NCBI RefSeq assembly: GCF_000423745.1
Contig: NZ_AUIO01000015.1
Coordinates: 1-46,819, forward strand
Direction of reading: 5' to 3'
Origin: Streptococcus plurextorum DSM 22810
Lineage (GTDB): Bacteria > Bacillota > Bacilli > Lactobacillales > Streptococcaceae
Length of the DNA: 46,819 nt
Of this stretch, positions 32,694 to 41,119 are shown one piece after another. The translations under genes were made by a program, and so were the position numbers. Numbering within the stretch: position 1 is the first letter of the stretch; every line of letters begins with the position of its first letter. Under the pieces are notes generated by a model. The model ran no database searches. It was not told the origin of the DNA and saw only the letters and a list, made by a program, of their open reading frames with translations.

Positions 32694-34454
32694 TTATTTA
32701 CGTTTTGGTGGGTTGTGGATTGCCACGCCAAGAACGTCAAGGAAGGCTTCATACATAACCTCTGAGAAAGTTGGGTGACCGTGGATAGATGCTGCCACGT
32801 CGTCAACTGTCAACTCAGATTCCATGATGGTTGCGGCTTCGTTGATCATTTCTGCTGCAACTGGACCAATGATATGAACACCAAGAACTTCATGGTATTT
32901 CTTATCAGCGATAACTTTAACGAATCCATGTGCTTCGTTAGAAGCAATGGCACGACCGTTACCAGTGAAGCTGTTGCGACCGATAAGGATATTTTCTTTA
33001 CCGTATTTCTCGATTGCTTGGTCTTCTGTCAAACCAACCATAGCGATTTCTGGGTGTGTGTAAACCGCTGCTGGTGTGAAGTCCAACTTCGCTTTGTGGT
33101 GGTTACCGTGAATAGCATTTTCAGCTGCCACTTCACCCATACGGTAAGCAGCGTGTGCCAACATCTTAGTACCGTTGACATCACCTGGTGCGTAGATACC
33201 TGGGATTGATGTTTCTTGGTATTCGTTGACCTTGATACGACCGCGGTCTAGTTCAAGGTTAAGATTTTCAAGACCAGCCAATTGTGGTACACGACCGATT
33301 GAAAGAAGGGCTTTTTCAGAAACGATTTCTGAGCCGTCGTTCAATTTGATGGTCAACTGGTTGTTGGCTTCAACGATTTCAGATACACCAACAGATGTCA
33401 AGAATTTCATACCTTTCTTAGAAAGGACTTTTTGCAATTCAACAGACACTTCGCGGTCCATACCTGGAATGATACGGTCAGCCATTTCAACAACTGTGAC
33501 TTCTGTGCCGTATGATGCGTAAACCAAACCAAGTTCCACACCGACTACGCCACCACCCATAACAGTGAGTGACTTAGGAATTTCACGCAAGTCAAGGATA
33601 TCATCAGAAGTCAATACCAACTTAGAATCAATACCTGGGATGTTGATGCGTGATACTTTCGAACCTGTTGCAAGAACGATGCTACGACCTTTGATGACCT
33701 TGTCGCCAATCACAACAGTCTTATCTGGATTTACTTGACCAAGACCATTGAAGATGGTTACCTTGTTAGCTTTCAAGAGACCAGCTACACCACCTGTCAA
33801 GGTCTTGACAACCTTGTTCTTGAAGTCGACTGTCTTGTCCATGTCAACGGTGTAGTTGGTTGAAGCAAGGTTGATACCACGCTCAGCGGCAATCTTCAAG
33901 CCGTCAAGAATTTCAGCGTTTTTAAGGTAGGTCTTAGTTGGGATACATCCCTTGTTCAAGCAGGTACCACCAAATTCTGATTTCTCAACGATAGCGATTT
34001 TACCGCCCAATTGAGCACCACGAATAGCTGCGTAGTAACCAGCAGGACCACCACCGACAACAACCATATCGTACTCGTCAGCTGCCAATTCAGCCTTAGG
34101 AGCTTGTGGAGCTGCTGCAGGAGCTGCAGGTACTTCCAAACCAGCTGCTTTCAAGTCAGCAGTTGCTTGAGCAACTTCAGCTGGAGCAGGTGCAGCACCC
34201 ACTTCAACTGTTTCACCTTCTGCACCAAGGTAAGCAATGACTTCAGTTACAGGAACTGTTGCACCGTTACCGTGAACGATTTTCAAAAGAACACCTGATT
34301 CTTCCGCTTCCAATTCCATGCTTGTCTTGTCTGACATCATCTCCAAGATAACATCACCTTCGTTGACAAAATCACCCTCTTGTTTTTTCCACTCGATGAT
34401 TTCGCCTTCTTGCATATCGACACCAAGTTTCGGCATAATAATTTCAATTGCCAT
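32694..34454 (-). CDS. pdhD: Dihydrolipoamide dehydrogenase with N-terminal lipoyl domain
   Basis: A 586-residue E3 subunit that reoxidises dihydrolipoamide with NAD+. An extra lipoyl domain (residues 1-80, lipoyl lysine K43 in MSDKTSMELEA) precedes an alanine-proline linker and the flavoprotein. The FAD motif is VVVGGGPAGYYAAIRGAQLG near 130-150, the redox disulfide GGTCLNKGCIPTK uses C164 and C169, the NAD motif is GGGVVGVELG, and the C-terminal active-site His is in ASIHGHPTFSE. E3 with a fused lipoyl domain is known in streptococci. Last gene of the operon. Its ATG is preceded by a repeat motif instead of a normal ribosome site. Confidence 0.96.
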   Translation of the reverse strand: MAIEIIMPKLGVDMQEGEIIEWKKQEGDFVNEGDVILEMMSDKTSMELEAEESGVLLKIVHGNGATVPVTEVIAYLGAEGETVEVGAAPAPAEVAQATADLKAAGLEVPAAPAAAPQAPKAELAADEYDMVVVGGGPAGYYAAIRGAQLGGKIAIVEKSEFGGTCLNKGCIPTKTYLKNAEILDGLKIAAERGINLASTNYTVDMDKTVDFKNKVVKTLTGGVAGLLKANKVTIFNGLGQVNPDKTVVIGDKVIKGRSIVLATGSKVSRINIPGIDSKLVLTSDDILDLREIPKSLTVMGGGVVGVELGLVYASYGTEVTVVEMADRIIPGMDREVSVELQKVLSKKGMKFLTSVGVSEIVEANNQLTIKLNDGSEIVSEKALLSIGRVPQLAGLENLNLELDRGRIKVNEYQETSIPGIYAPGDVNGTKMLAHAAYRMGEVAAENAIHGNHHKAKLDFTPAAVYTHPEIAMVGLTEDQAIEKYGKENILIGRNSFTGNGRAIASNEAHGFVKVIADKKYHEVLGVHIIGPVAAEMINEAATIMESELTVDDVAASIHGHPTFSEVMYEAFLDVLGVAIHNPPKRK

Positions 34455-34460
34455 AGTTAT

Positions 34461-34566
34461 GATACCAAGAGCGAAGAGAAAGCGACTGAAAAATTAGGAA
34501 ATCGTAGAAAATCCTGATTTTCTAAACGATTTATCTATTTTTCCGAGCTTTCCGCTCGGGTTCAAT
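34461..34566 (-). repeat. Degenerate intergenic repeat, copy A
   Basis: Blocks GATACCAAGAGC (34461-34472) and GCTCGGGTTCAAT (34554-34566), 93 bases apart start to start, recur in the same order and almost the same spacing in the pdhB-pdhA gap (37063 and 37153). This copy also has a CCGAGC / GCTCGG hairpin. The first block ends just before the pdhD start codon. Confidence 0.65.
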
Positions 34567-34651
34567 TGCTAAAACTCTCTCGCTCTTATTCCCTTTCTTT
34601 ATTTTCTATTCAGAAATCTACATTCCGTTATTTTCGACCAATAAAACCTTA

Positions 34652-36034
34652 TCAGATCAACAATTCCAATGGATTTTCCAGCAAGTTCTTCAAGTCGACC
34701 ATGAACTTAGCACCATTCATACCGTCAACGATACGGTGGTCAATGGTCAAGCAAAGTGCCATGATTGGACGGATTTTGATTTCGCCGTCGATGACAACTG
34801 GTGTTTGAACAGTTGCCGCAACACCAAGGATTGCTGAGTTTGGTTGGTTGATGATTGGGTTAAAGGTTTTGGTACCAAACATACCCAAGTTGGTGATAGA
34901 GAAGGTTGATCCTGACATTTCAGCACCCTTCAACTTACCAGATTGAGCCTTCTTGATAACATCTTTTGAAGCTACCACGAAGTCAGACAAGCTCATCTTA
35001 TCTGCACCGTGAACAACCGGCACCACCAAGCCTTCATCCAAACCTACCGCGATACCAAGGTTAACAAACTTGTGCAACTCGATTTCCTGTGCGTCGTTAA
35101 TCAATGATGCATTGAGGTAGCGGTGTTCTTCTTTCATCAAGGTACGCGTTACCGCAAGACCAATCAAGTCTGTAAAGGTCACTTTCAAACCAGTCTTGTT
35201 CATGATTGGCTCAAGAACCTGCTTACGCAGTGCCATGAGGTTGGTCATGTCAATATCGTAGTTAAGCGTAAATGTCGGAGCAGTCAAGTAAGAGTTGACC
35301 ATACCTTTTGAAATCGCCTTACGCATTGGGCTCATCTTGATGATTTCAACGCCTTCTGGCAATTCTTTAGCTGGTTTTTCTTCTTTAGGAGCAGTTGCTG
35401 TCGCTTCTGTACTTGCTGCCGGAGCTACTTGAGCAAGGACATCTTCCTTGAGGATTTTACCATTGACACCTGTACCAACAATGGTTGTCAGGTCAATACC
35501 CAAATCCGTTGCAATGCGGGCCGCAAGCGGTGTTGCCTTAGGAGCTGCACCCTTGAAGTCTTCAACGTCAACCTTGTGGACACGGCCATTTGCACCAGTT
35601 CCTGGAACAAGACCCAAATCAATACCAAGCTCACGTGCCAACTTACGAGCAGCTGGAGTTGCACGCACCTTGCCACCACCTTGTGGCTTAGCTACCACTG
35701 CTTGTGCAACGATAACAGGTGCGCGACCTGCCGGCACTTCCTCAATCGCAGCAGCCGGCTCCACGACAGGAGCACTTCCCGCTTCGACTGTTTCACCTTC
35801 TGCACCGATGTAGGCAATAACTTCTGTTACGGGAACAGTTGCACCGTTTCCATGAACAATTTTCAATAGGACACCTGACTCTTCTGCTTCCAGCTCCATG
35901 CTGGTCTTGTCAGACATCATTTCCAAGATGACGTCGCCTTCATTGACGACATCGCCCTCTTGTTTTTTCCACTCGATGATTTCACCTTCTTGCATGTCCA
36001 CACCGAGCTTAGGCATAATTACTTCAAAAGCCAT
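34652..36034 (-). CDS. pdhC: Dihydrolipoamide acetyltransferase (E2) of pyruvate dehydrogenase
   Basis: A 460-residue E2 core enzyme that moves acetyl groups from lipoamide to CoA. Lipoyl domain at 1-80 with K43 (MSDKTSMELEA), nearly identical to that of PdhD. Then two peripheral subunit-binding domains rather than one: RATPAARKLARELGIDLGLVPGTGANGRVHKVDVEDF (about 123-159) and ATPLAARIATDLGIDLTTIVGTGVNGKILKEDV (about 166-198). The catalytic domain (about 230-460) ends with the acyltransferase motif DHRIVDG. The ribosome site AAAGGAAATTC is good. E1 (pdhA, pdhB) lies upstream and E3 (pdhD) downstream. An acetoin dehydrogenase complex is the alternative reading. Confidence 0.95.
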   Translation of the reverse strand: MAFEVIMPKLGVDMQEGEIIEWKKQEGDVVNEGDVILEMMSDKTSMELEAEESGVLLKIVHGNGATVPVTEVIAYIGAEGETVEAGSAPVVEPAAAIEEVPAGRAPVIVAQAVVAKPQGGGKVRATPAARKLARELGIDLGLVPGTGANGRVHKVDVEDFKGAAPKATPLAARIATDLGIDLTTIVGTGVNGKILKEDVLAQVAPAASTEATATAPKEEKPAKELPEGVEIIKMSPMRKAISKGMVNSYLTAPTFTLNYDIDMTNLMALRKQVLEPIMNKTGLKVTFTDLIGLAVTRTLMKEEHRYLNASLINDAQEIELHKFVNLGIAVGLDEGLVVPVVHGADKMSLSDFVVASKDVIKKAQSGKLKGAEMSGSTFSITNLGMFGTKTFNPIINQPNSAILGVAATVQTPVVIDGEIKIRPIMALCLTIDHRIVDGMNGAKFMVDLKNLLENPLELLI

Positions 36035-36056
36035 GTTTGAATTTCCTTTCTATGCC

Positions 36057-37055
36057 TTAGTTTCCTTTGTTTGCCATTTTACGCAAACCAGCTTTGATTT
36101 TTTCAACATCTGGCAGAATCGCTTGCTCAAGTACACGTGCATAAGGCACTGGCACATCTTCTGATGCCAATCGAACAATTGGATGGTCAAGATAGTCAAA
36201 GGCTTCACTTTCAGTTACAATTGTAGCGATTTCACCAATAAAGCCACCTGTCTTGTAAGCATCATTGACAAGCATCAATTTACCAGTTTTCTTCACAGAT
36301 TCAATAATCAATTCTTTATCCAATGGGATAAGGGTACGTGGGTCAACAACCTCAACGCTGATACCTTCTGCAGCAACTTCTTCAGCCGCTTGAAGCACGC
36401 GCTCAAGCATACGGCCATAAGATACCACTGTAATATCAGTACCTGAACGTTTGATTTCTCCCTTACCAAGTGGCAAGTAGAAGTCTGGATCCTGACTCAC
36501 TTCTTCTTTTTTACCGTAAAGAGCTTTAGGCTCCATAAAGATAACAATGTTGTTATCACGGATAGCTGACTTCAAAAGTCCTTTGGCGTCATTGGCATTA
36601 CCTGGGGCAACAACCTTGATTCCTGGGATATGCGTCAACCAAGCTTCAAGAGATTGTGAGTGTTGTGCCGCCGAACCAATTCCTGACCCTGACGCTACAC
36701 GGTAAACAACTGGCGTCTTAAGACCGCCACCAAACATATAGTTGTTTTTAGCACCATTGTTGACGATAGCATCAAGCGCAATGGTAATAAAATCCATGAA
36801 AGTAAGGTCAATAATTGGACGAAGACCTGTGATAGCCGCACCAACCGCTGCACCAGCGATAGCCGCTTCTGAGATTGGCGTGTCTTTAACACGTTTTGCA
36901 CCAAATTCCTCAAGCATACCAACAGAGGTTCCAAAGTCACCACCATAAATACCAACATCTTCTCCCATGAGGAAAATTGTTTCATCTTTACGCATTTCTT
37001 CGCTCATCGCAAGGTTAATCGCCTCACGCAAAGCCATCAATTTTGTTTCTGACAT
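36057..37055 (-). CDS. pdhB: Pyruvate dehydrogenase E1 beta subunit
   Basis: A 332-residue subunit from ATG 37055 (MSETKLMALREAINLAMSEEMRKDETIFLMGEDVG); an in-frame ATG 36 bases upstream lies in the intergenic repeat. With PdhA it forms the thiamine diphosphate E1 that decarboxylates pyruvate and acetylates E2. The conserved MGEDVGIYGGDFG, EAAIAGAAVGAAITGLRPI and AQHSQSLEAWLTHIPGIKVVAPG segments and the C-terminal domain from SYGRMLERVLQAAEE are intact. No standard ribosome site precedes the ATG; instead the block GCTCTTGGTATC shared with the pdhD leader lies there. Confidence 0.95.
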   Translation of the reverse strand: MSETKLMALREAINLAMSEEMRKDETIFLMGEDVGIYGGDFGTSVGMLEEFGAKRVKDTPISEAAIAGAAVGAAITGLRPIIDLTFMDFITIALDAIVNNGAKNNYMFGGGLKTPVVYRVASGSGIGSAAQHSQSLEAWLTHIPGIKVVAPGNANDAKGLLKSAIRDNNIVIFMEPKALYGKKEEVSQDPDFYLPLGKGEIKRSGTDITVVSYGRMLERVLQAAEEVAAEGISVEVVDPRTLIPLDKELIIESVKKTGKLMLVNDAYKTGGFIGEIATIVTESEAFDYLDHPIVRLASEDVPVPYARVLEQAILPDVEKIKAGLRKMANKGN

Positions 37056-37062
37056 AATATAA

Positions 37063-37165
37063 GATACCAAGAGCATCTGCCACAAAGCCAAAATAGGAAG
37101 AAGCCTGAAAACACATTTTCAAAGCAACTTGTCATTTTGTCTCTAGCAAGCAGCTCGGGTTCAAT
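37063..37165 (-). repeat. Degenerate intergenic repeat, copy B
   Basis: Blocks GATACCAAGAGC (37063-37074) and GCTCGGGTTCAAT (37153-37165), 90 bases apart, match copy A at 34461-34566. The stretch between is diverged. Also shared further upstream is a purine-rich AAGAAAGGAATA-type element. Confidence 0.65.
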
Positions 37166-37245
37166 CACTTAGACAGAACTGAACCCTATTCCTTTCTTCA
37201 ATTGAATCGTTTCGTTTTCTCGTTAAACTAAAGCTAAAACCTATC

Positions 37246-38214
37246 TTAGTCCACCCAGATATCTTCAAAGGCTACTGAAAGCTCTGGATCTGGACTATTT
37301 TGAGCAAATTCGTAAGCATCGTCAACTTCCTTCTTAACTTGTGCTTGGATAGCATCAAGCTCTTCATCTGTTGCGATTCCTTCTGCTGTTAAGTATTGAC
37401 GGTATTTGATCATTGGATCTTTTTTCTTCCACTCATCAACCTCTTCTTTTGTACGGTAAACACCAGCATCCGCTGTTGAATGTCCAAACCAACGGTATGA
37501 TTCAACCTCAACAATCGCTGGGCCATTACCACCACGAACATGTTCAACAGCTTTGCCCATTGTTTCATAAACCGCAAGCACATCATTACCATCTTCACAG
37601 TAGAAACCAGGAATGCCATAAGCCTCTGCACGTGTGTAAAGGTGTGGCGTGTTTGTCGCATTTTCAATGCTCATTGAGATACCATAACGGTTATTGATGA
37701 TGAAGAAAATCACTGGAAGTTTCCAAGTTGCTGCCATATTGACAGACTCATGGAAAGAACCTTCATTTGTCGCGCCATCTCCTGAGAAGGCAACAACGAT
37801 ATTTTTCGTCCCTTTATATTGTTGCGTCAAAGCTGCACCAACAGCCATAGCGTAACCACCACCAACGATACCGTTAGTTCCATAGTTTCCACGTTTGAAG
37901 TCCGCAACGTGCATGGAGCCGCCACGACCTTTTGACACACCTGTTGCTTTACCAGCAAGCTCTGCCATCATGCCATTCAAATCCATATCTTGGGCAATTG
38001 ACTGACCGTGACCACGGTGGTTTGAGAAGAAAATATCATCATAGCTCAAATGTTGAACCGCACCAACGTTAGCCGCTTCTTCCCCAACTGAGAAGTGCGT
38101 CATCCCTTGGACAAAGCCGCGACGAACCAATTTATTGATACGCAAATCGAATTCACGAATGCGTTCCATTTTTAGAAACATTTCTAAATGTTGTTCTTTT
38201 GAAAGTGTAACCAT
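37246..38214 (-). CDS. pdhA: Pyruvate dehydrogenase E1 alpha subunit
   Basis: A 322-residue subunit from ATG 38214, chosen because GGAGG lies eight bases upstream; an in-frame ATG at 38226 would sit before that site. The thiamine diphosphate motif is GDGATNEGSFHESVNMAATWKLPVIFFIINN; the substrate and phosphorylation-type loop YRWFGHSTADAGVYRTKEE and the N-terminal LFLKMERIREFDLRINKL-like stretch are typical. First gene of the operon pdhA-B-C-D. A promoter lies 32 bases upstream of the start. Alpha and beta chains make the alpha2-beta2 E1. Confidence 0.95.
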   Translation of the reverse strand: MVTLSKEQHLEMFLKMERIREFDLRINKLVRRGFVQGMTHFSVGEEAANVGAVQHLSYDDIFFSNHRGHGQSIAQDMDLNGMMAELAGKATGVSKGRGGSMHVADFKRGNYGTNGIVGGGYAMAVGAALTQQYKGTKNIVVAFSGDGATNEGSFHESVNMAATWKLPVIFFIINNRYGISMSIENATNTPHLYTRAEAYGIPGFYCEDGNDVLAVYETMGKAVEHVRGGNGPAIVEVESYRWFGHSTADAGVYRTKEEVDEWKKKDPMIKYRQYLTAEGIATDEELDAIQAQVKKEVDDAYEFAQNSPDPELSVAFEDIWVD

Positions 38215-38245
38215 TATGGCCTCCATATAATCATATTACGCTAAT

Positions 38246-38274
38246 ATCATACTTGATTTTTTCACAAAGTGCAA
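38246..38274 (-). promoter_or_regulatory. Promoter of the pdh operon
   Basis: Minus strand -35 TTGCAC (38269-38274), 17-base spacer, -10 TATGAT (38246-38251). Confidence 0.7.
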
Positions 38275-38381
38275 GATTTTGAACCGAGTTTTCAAAAGGT
38301 TTTGTAGCGCTTACACGTTGTTTTCGTTTGTGATTTCACAAACTTTCAATAACCATTCATTCCCCTTTGCCAGAATGCAAA

Positions 38382-38403
38382 AAAACCACCCTAAGGTGGT
38401 TTT
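38382..38403 (-). terminator. Terminator of the binding-protein gene
   Basis: Arms AAAACCACC / GGTGGTTTT around four bases with A and T runs, 30 bases past the stop of the solute-binding protein gene and upstream of the pdh promoter. Confidence 0.85.
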
Positions 38404-38433
38404 CAGCATCATACCGTTAAAATCAATGGCTAG

Positions 38434-39255
38434 TTACTCTACTGTCAATGAGAGTTCATAAGCTTCTTGGATAAAGGTATCAATTTTCCCTGAAGCTTTC
38501 AATTCCTTGAGCACTTCATTGATAGCTTCTTTCAAAGAGGTATTCCCTTTTGGCACTGCAATGGCACTGCCTAAGTCATCTTCACTCTCTTTCAATGTCA
38601 CATTTGCAATAGCAAGGTCATCGTGTTTTTCGATATAGCCTTTAGCAATCGTTTCTTCCAAAACCACTCCCTCTATTTTGCCATTTTTCAACTCTAATAC
38701 CATCTCAGGTACCTGCGTCAATGAAACCAGATGACTTCCTGTCAATTGCTCTGTTACAATAGGTTCTTGAACAGAACCTTTTTGTGCTCCTACAGACTGA
38801 CCTGAGAAGCTATCTGCAGATTTGTATTTATCTAAGTTCGATTTTTTGATAACCACTACATTAGCCGCATTATAATAGACATCTGAAAAGTCAAAGCTCT
38901 TAGCACGCTCTGGAGTTGGTGAAATACCAGAAATAGCCATATCTGCTTTTCCTGATGCAAGACTTGCCAGTACATTGTCAAAGTTCATTGCTGAAAATTC
39001 AATCTCTACACCTAACTTCTCTCCAATCGCTTTAGCAATTTCAACGTCAGCCCCAACAATTGTGTCCTTACCATCTACCAAAGTCTTAAACTCAAATGGT
39101 GCATAGTCCGGGCTGATAGCTACTACCATCTTTCCTTTTTCTTGGATGTCTTTCAAAGATGTTTCACTACTATCTTTAGAAGCGCCTCCGCAAGCCACAA
39201 GCGAGAGTGCTGACACAGTTGTCAAAGCTACCGTCATTAATTTTTTCAATTTCAT
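38434..39255 (-). CDS. Amino-acid ABC transporter substrate-binding lipoprotein
   Basis: A 273-residue extracellular lipoprotein. The signal peptide MKLKKLMTVALTTVSALSLVAC ends in a lipobox with Cys22. The mature part is a polar amino-acid binding protein of the HisJ/GlnH cluster (family 3): MVVAISPDYAPFEFKTLVDGKDTIVGADVEIAKAIGEKLGVEIEF, then LASGKADMAISGISPTPERAKSFDFSDVYY with the ligand-binding Arg. No permease or ATPase gene is next to it, so it is an orphan that must use a transporter encoded elsewhere. Amino-acid specificity cannot be read from the sequence. Confidence 0.93.
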   Translation of the reverse strand: MKLKKLMTVALTTVSALSLVACGGASKDSSETSLKDIQEKGKMVVAISPDYAPFEFKTLVDGKDTIVGADVEIAKAIGEKLGVEIEFSAMNFDNVLASLASGKADMAISGISPTPERAKSFDFSDVYYNAANVVVIKKSNLDKYKSADSFSGQSVGAQKGSVQEPIVTEQLTGSHLVSLTQVPEMVLELKNGKIEGVVLEETIAKGYIEKHDDLAIANVTLKESEDDLGSAIAVPKGNTSLKEAINEVLKELKASGKIDTFIQEAYELSLTVE

Positions 39256-39293
39256 ATGTAAACCTCTTTTTGTATTTTTATTAGTATATTTAG

Positions 39294-39322
39294 ATTATAT
39301 TTTATATTTATTCATATGTCAA
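39294..39322 (-). promoter_or_regulatory. Consensus promoter of the binding-protein gene
   Basis: Minus strand -35 TTGACA (39317-39322), 17-base spacer, -10 TATAAT (39294-39299); leader of about 35 bases to the ATG. Confidence 0.85.
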
Positions 39323-39350
39323 CCCTTTTTGTGAATTTTTTTTTAAATAA

Positions 39351-39375
39351 AAAAACTCCTATCAATCGATAGGAG
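39351..39375 (-). terminator. Terminator of the marR gene
   Basis: Arms CTCCTATC / GATAGGAG with a four-base loop and a long T-run on the minus strand, 26 bases past the marR stop. Confidence 0.88.
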
Positions 39376-39400
39376 CTACTAGTTATGGTTTAGTGATTGG

Positions 39401-39823
39401 CTAAGCTTTAAATTTCTTAAGGAGGTTTATCAAAAGAACTTGCTCTTCGTCTGATAAGACTGAGAAAATTTCTTCTACTTTTTCGATGTGCACAGGGAGG
39501 GCATTTTCAATAACCTGGCGACCATCAGCTGTCAATTCAATCCAAAAAGCTCGGCCATCACTTTGACAGACCTGACGTGTTACCCAGCCTTTTTTCTCCA
39601 TATTTTTAATAACAACCGTCATATTACCAGAAGTCGCAAGGGTACTTTCAATAAGATCCCCGACTTTCATCCTTCCTTTAGCATATAAGACATCTAAAAC
39701 GCCAAATTGCGCAGGAGTCAAGTCAAACTCTCTAAAACTTTCTGAGGCCTTAGTATCAATCGTTCGAAAAGCCTTACGCAAAACAACCATCGCTTTTACA
39801 GCATTATTCTTGAAATCAGTCAT
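39401..39823 (-). CDS. MarR-family regulator
   Basis: A 140-residue MarR winged-helix protein: LTPAQFGVLDVLYAKGRMKVGDLIESTLATSGNMTVVIKNMEKKGWVTRQVCQSDGRAFWIELTADGRQVIENALP, with the recognition helix SGNMTVVIKNMEKKG and the wing CQSDGRAFWIELT. A cysteine in the wing could make it redox-sensitive, though this is speculation. Transcribed alone between two terminators, with its own promoter and a short palindrome at the expected operator position. The adjacent GST and VOC genes, often MarR targets in other species, are broken here. Confidence 0.9.
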   Translation of the reverse strand: MTDFKNNAVKAMVVLRKAFRTIDTKASESFREFDLTPAQFGVLDVLYAKGRMKVGDLIESTLATSGNMTVVIKNMEKKGWVTRQVCQSDGRAFWIELTADGRQVIENALPVHIEKVEEIFSVLSDEEQVLLINLLKKFKA

Positions 39824-39838
39824 TGTGTCCTCTTTATC

Positions 39839-39880
39839 ACTATATAGTAAAATTTTATCAGACTATCCTTGATATGGCAA
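39839..39880 (-). promoter_or_regulatory. marR promoter and palindrome
   Basis: Minus strand -35 TTGCCA (39875-39880), 17-base spacer, -10 TAAAAT (39852-39857), followed by the palindrome ACTATATAGT (39839-39848), a likely autoregulatory MarR site. Confidence 0.65.
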
Positions 39881-39884
39881 GCAA

Positions 39885-39932
39885 AAACGAACACCTCATA
39901 AGATCCCAAAAATAGTGGGGAGATGTTCGTTT
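39885..39932. terminator. Bidirectional terminator upstream of marR
   Basis: Thirteen-base arms AAACGAACACCTC / GAGATGTTCGTTT with one mismatch, flanked by A and T runs; it would end the leftward GST transcript before marR. Confidence 0.75.
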
Positions 39933-39946
39933 CCCTAATTATCAAT

Positions 39947-40556
39947 TTAATGAGACAGTTCCTTCACTTTCTGCACTGCAGAATCCTGATCCATGTGACG
40001 CATAAAGCGGGCTAGGTTTGGATAGTCTGTCCATGGTTTTGGTGTCTTGACAGACCAGCGAGCCATGACGTAGGCGTAGGGATCTAAGACCGTCCGCTTG
40101 TTTTGATAGACATGGTCCGTGTCCCCAATCAAGCTATCCAAGTAGGTCATAGCTCTATCCACTCGAATGTAGCCTGCCTGTACCGCCTCATCAAGTGCTG
40201 TGGCAGATTTTGATACCGTATAGCGATTCGGTGTAAAGACTGGCCAGAAGGCTGGGTGGAAGTCCCCTGTCAAAAAGCCAATCAATTCATTGAACTCCGA
40301 CTGAGCTGCAGCTCCTGGGTCGGCTCCCAAATCACTCGCAGGATAAAGGTCCGCAATATACTGCAAGATTGCACTGGCTTAAGTGATGATACGGTAATCT
40401 GGCACATCCAAGGCGGGCACAGCCCCCAGAGGATTGACCTTGAGGTATTCAGGTGAGCCAAGTTTTACCTTTTCCACTTCATAGTCTGCACCTGCCCATT
40501 CCAGAGCAATCCAGCAGGCAAGGGCACAGGTTCCTGGAGCATAATACAATTTGCAT
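39947..40556 (-). pseudogene. Glutathione S-transferase family gene, broken twice
   Basis: The restored protein of about 203 residues begins KLYYAPGTCALACWIALEWAGADYEVEKVKL (thioredoxin-like GST N-terminal domain) and ends in a GST C-terminal domain (VDRAMTYLDSLIGDTDHVYQNKRTVLDPYAYVMARWS). Two lesions are visible: an extra C right after the start codon (ATG at 40554-40556, then C, then AAA TTG), shifting the frame, and TAA at 40379-40381 where CAA (Gln) fits RIIT-Q-ASAILQYIADLYP. The ribosome site AAGGAG is still there. An internal start could only give the C-terminal 139 residues, without the glutathione site. Confidence 0.85.
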
Positions 40557-40602
40557 CTGACTTCTCCTTATAACTTTATCAAAAGACTGGATTGGCCCTG
40601 TC

Positions 40603-40967
40603 TCACATCACAATCACATTAAAGTGGTGGTTGTCTAGATCCGTAAAGCTGGCACCATAGAAGCCGTAAGCATCCGTCGGACGACCTGTAATCTGACCGC
40701 CGTTCGCCTCGACACGCTCCACCAAACGATCCACTTCTTCTTTGCTTGCGACATTGATTGAAATCAACACTTCATTGCCACTGGTCGCAACCTGAAAAGG
40801 CACACGCTGGGCAAAGGTATCTGTCTGCATCAAGATCAGATTCCCCCCTCAGGCAAGGTCGCTGACTTGATATCACCAAAAGTCACCACCGAAAAACCAA
40901 GGGCTTCATAAAACTGACCCGCTTTTTCAAGGTCTGCTACGGCTAGATTCATCCAAAATGACTTCAT
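40603..40967 (-). pseudogene. VOC/glyoxalase-family gene with a frameshift
   Basis: ATG 40965-40967 starts MKSFWMNLAVADLEKAGQFYEALGFSVVTFGDIKSATLPEGG, then a run of six G/C (40843-40848) shifts the frame; the rest continues as NLILMQTDTFAQRVPFQVATSGNEVLISINVASKEEVDRLVERVEANGGQITGRPTDAYGFYGASFTDLDNHHFNVIVM. One more G would restore a normal VOC protein of about 121 residues with the paired beta-alpha-beta modules. A base-calling error in the homopolymer cannot be excluded, but the neighbour is independently broken. Confidence 0.75.
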
Positions 40968-41119
40968 ATTACTCTCTTTTCCATTTGATAGTCCCAGTAT
41001 AGACCTTTAGTTGCCGTTGGTCAAAAATTCTGACTATCAGAACTCTGATACCATTAAGTGGTAACCCATCGTGCAACCAGAGCGCTGACAATTTTAGGCA
41101 ACATAAAGCTGGTGGAAAA

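Noticed and set aside
38300..38312. cre-like TGTAGCGCTTACA upstream of the pdh promoter
   Set aside because: One base shorter than a cre dyad and about 25 bases upstream of the -35; not a real match to the consensus spacing.
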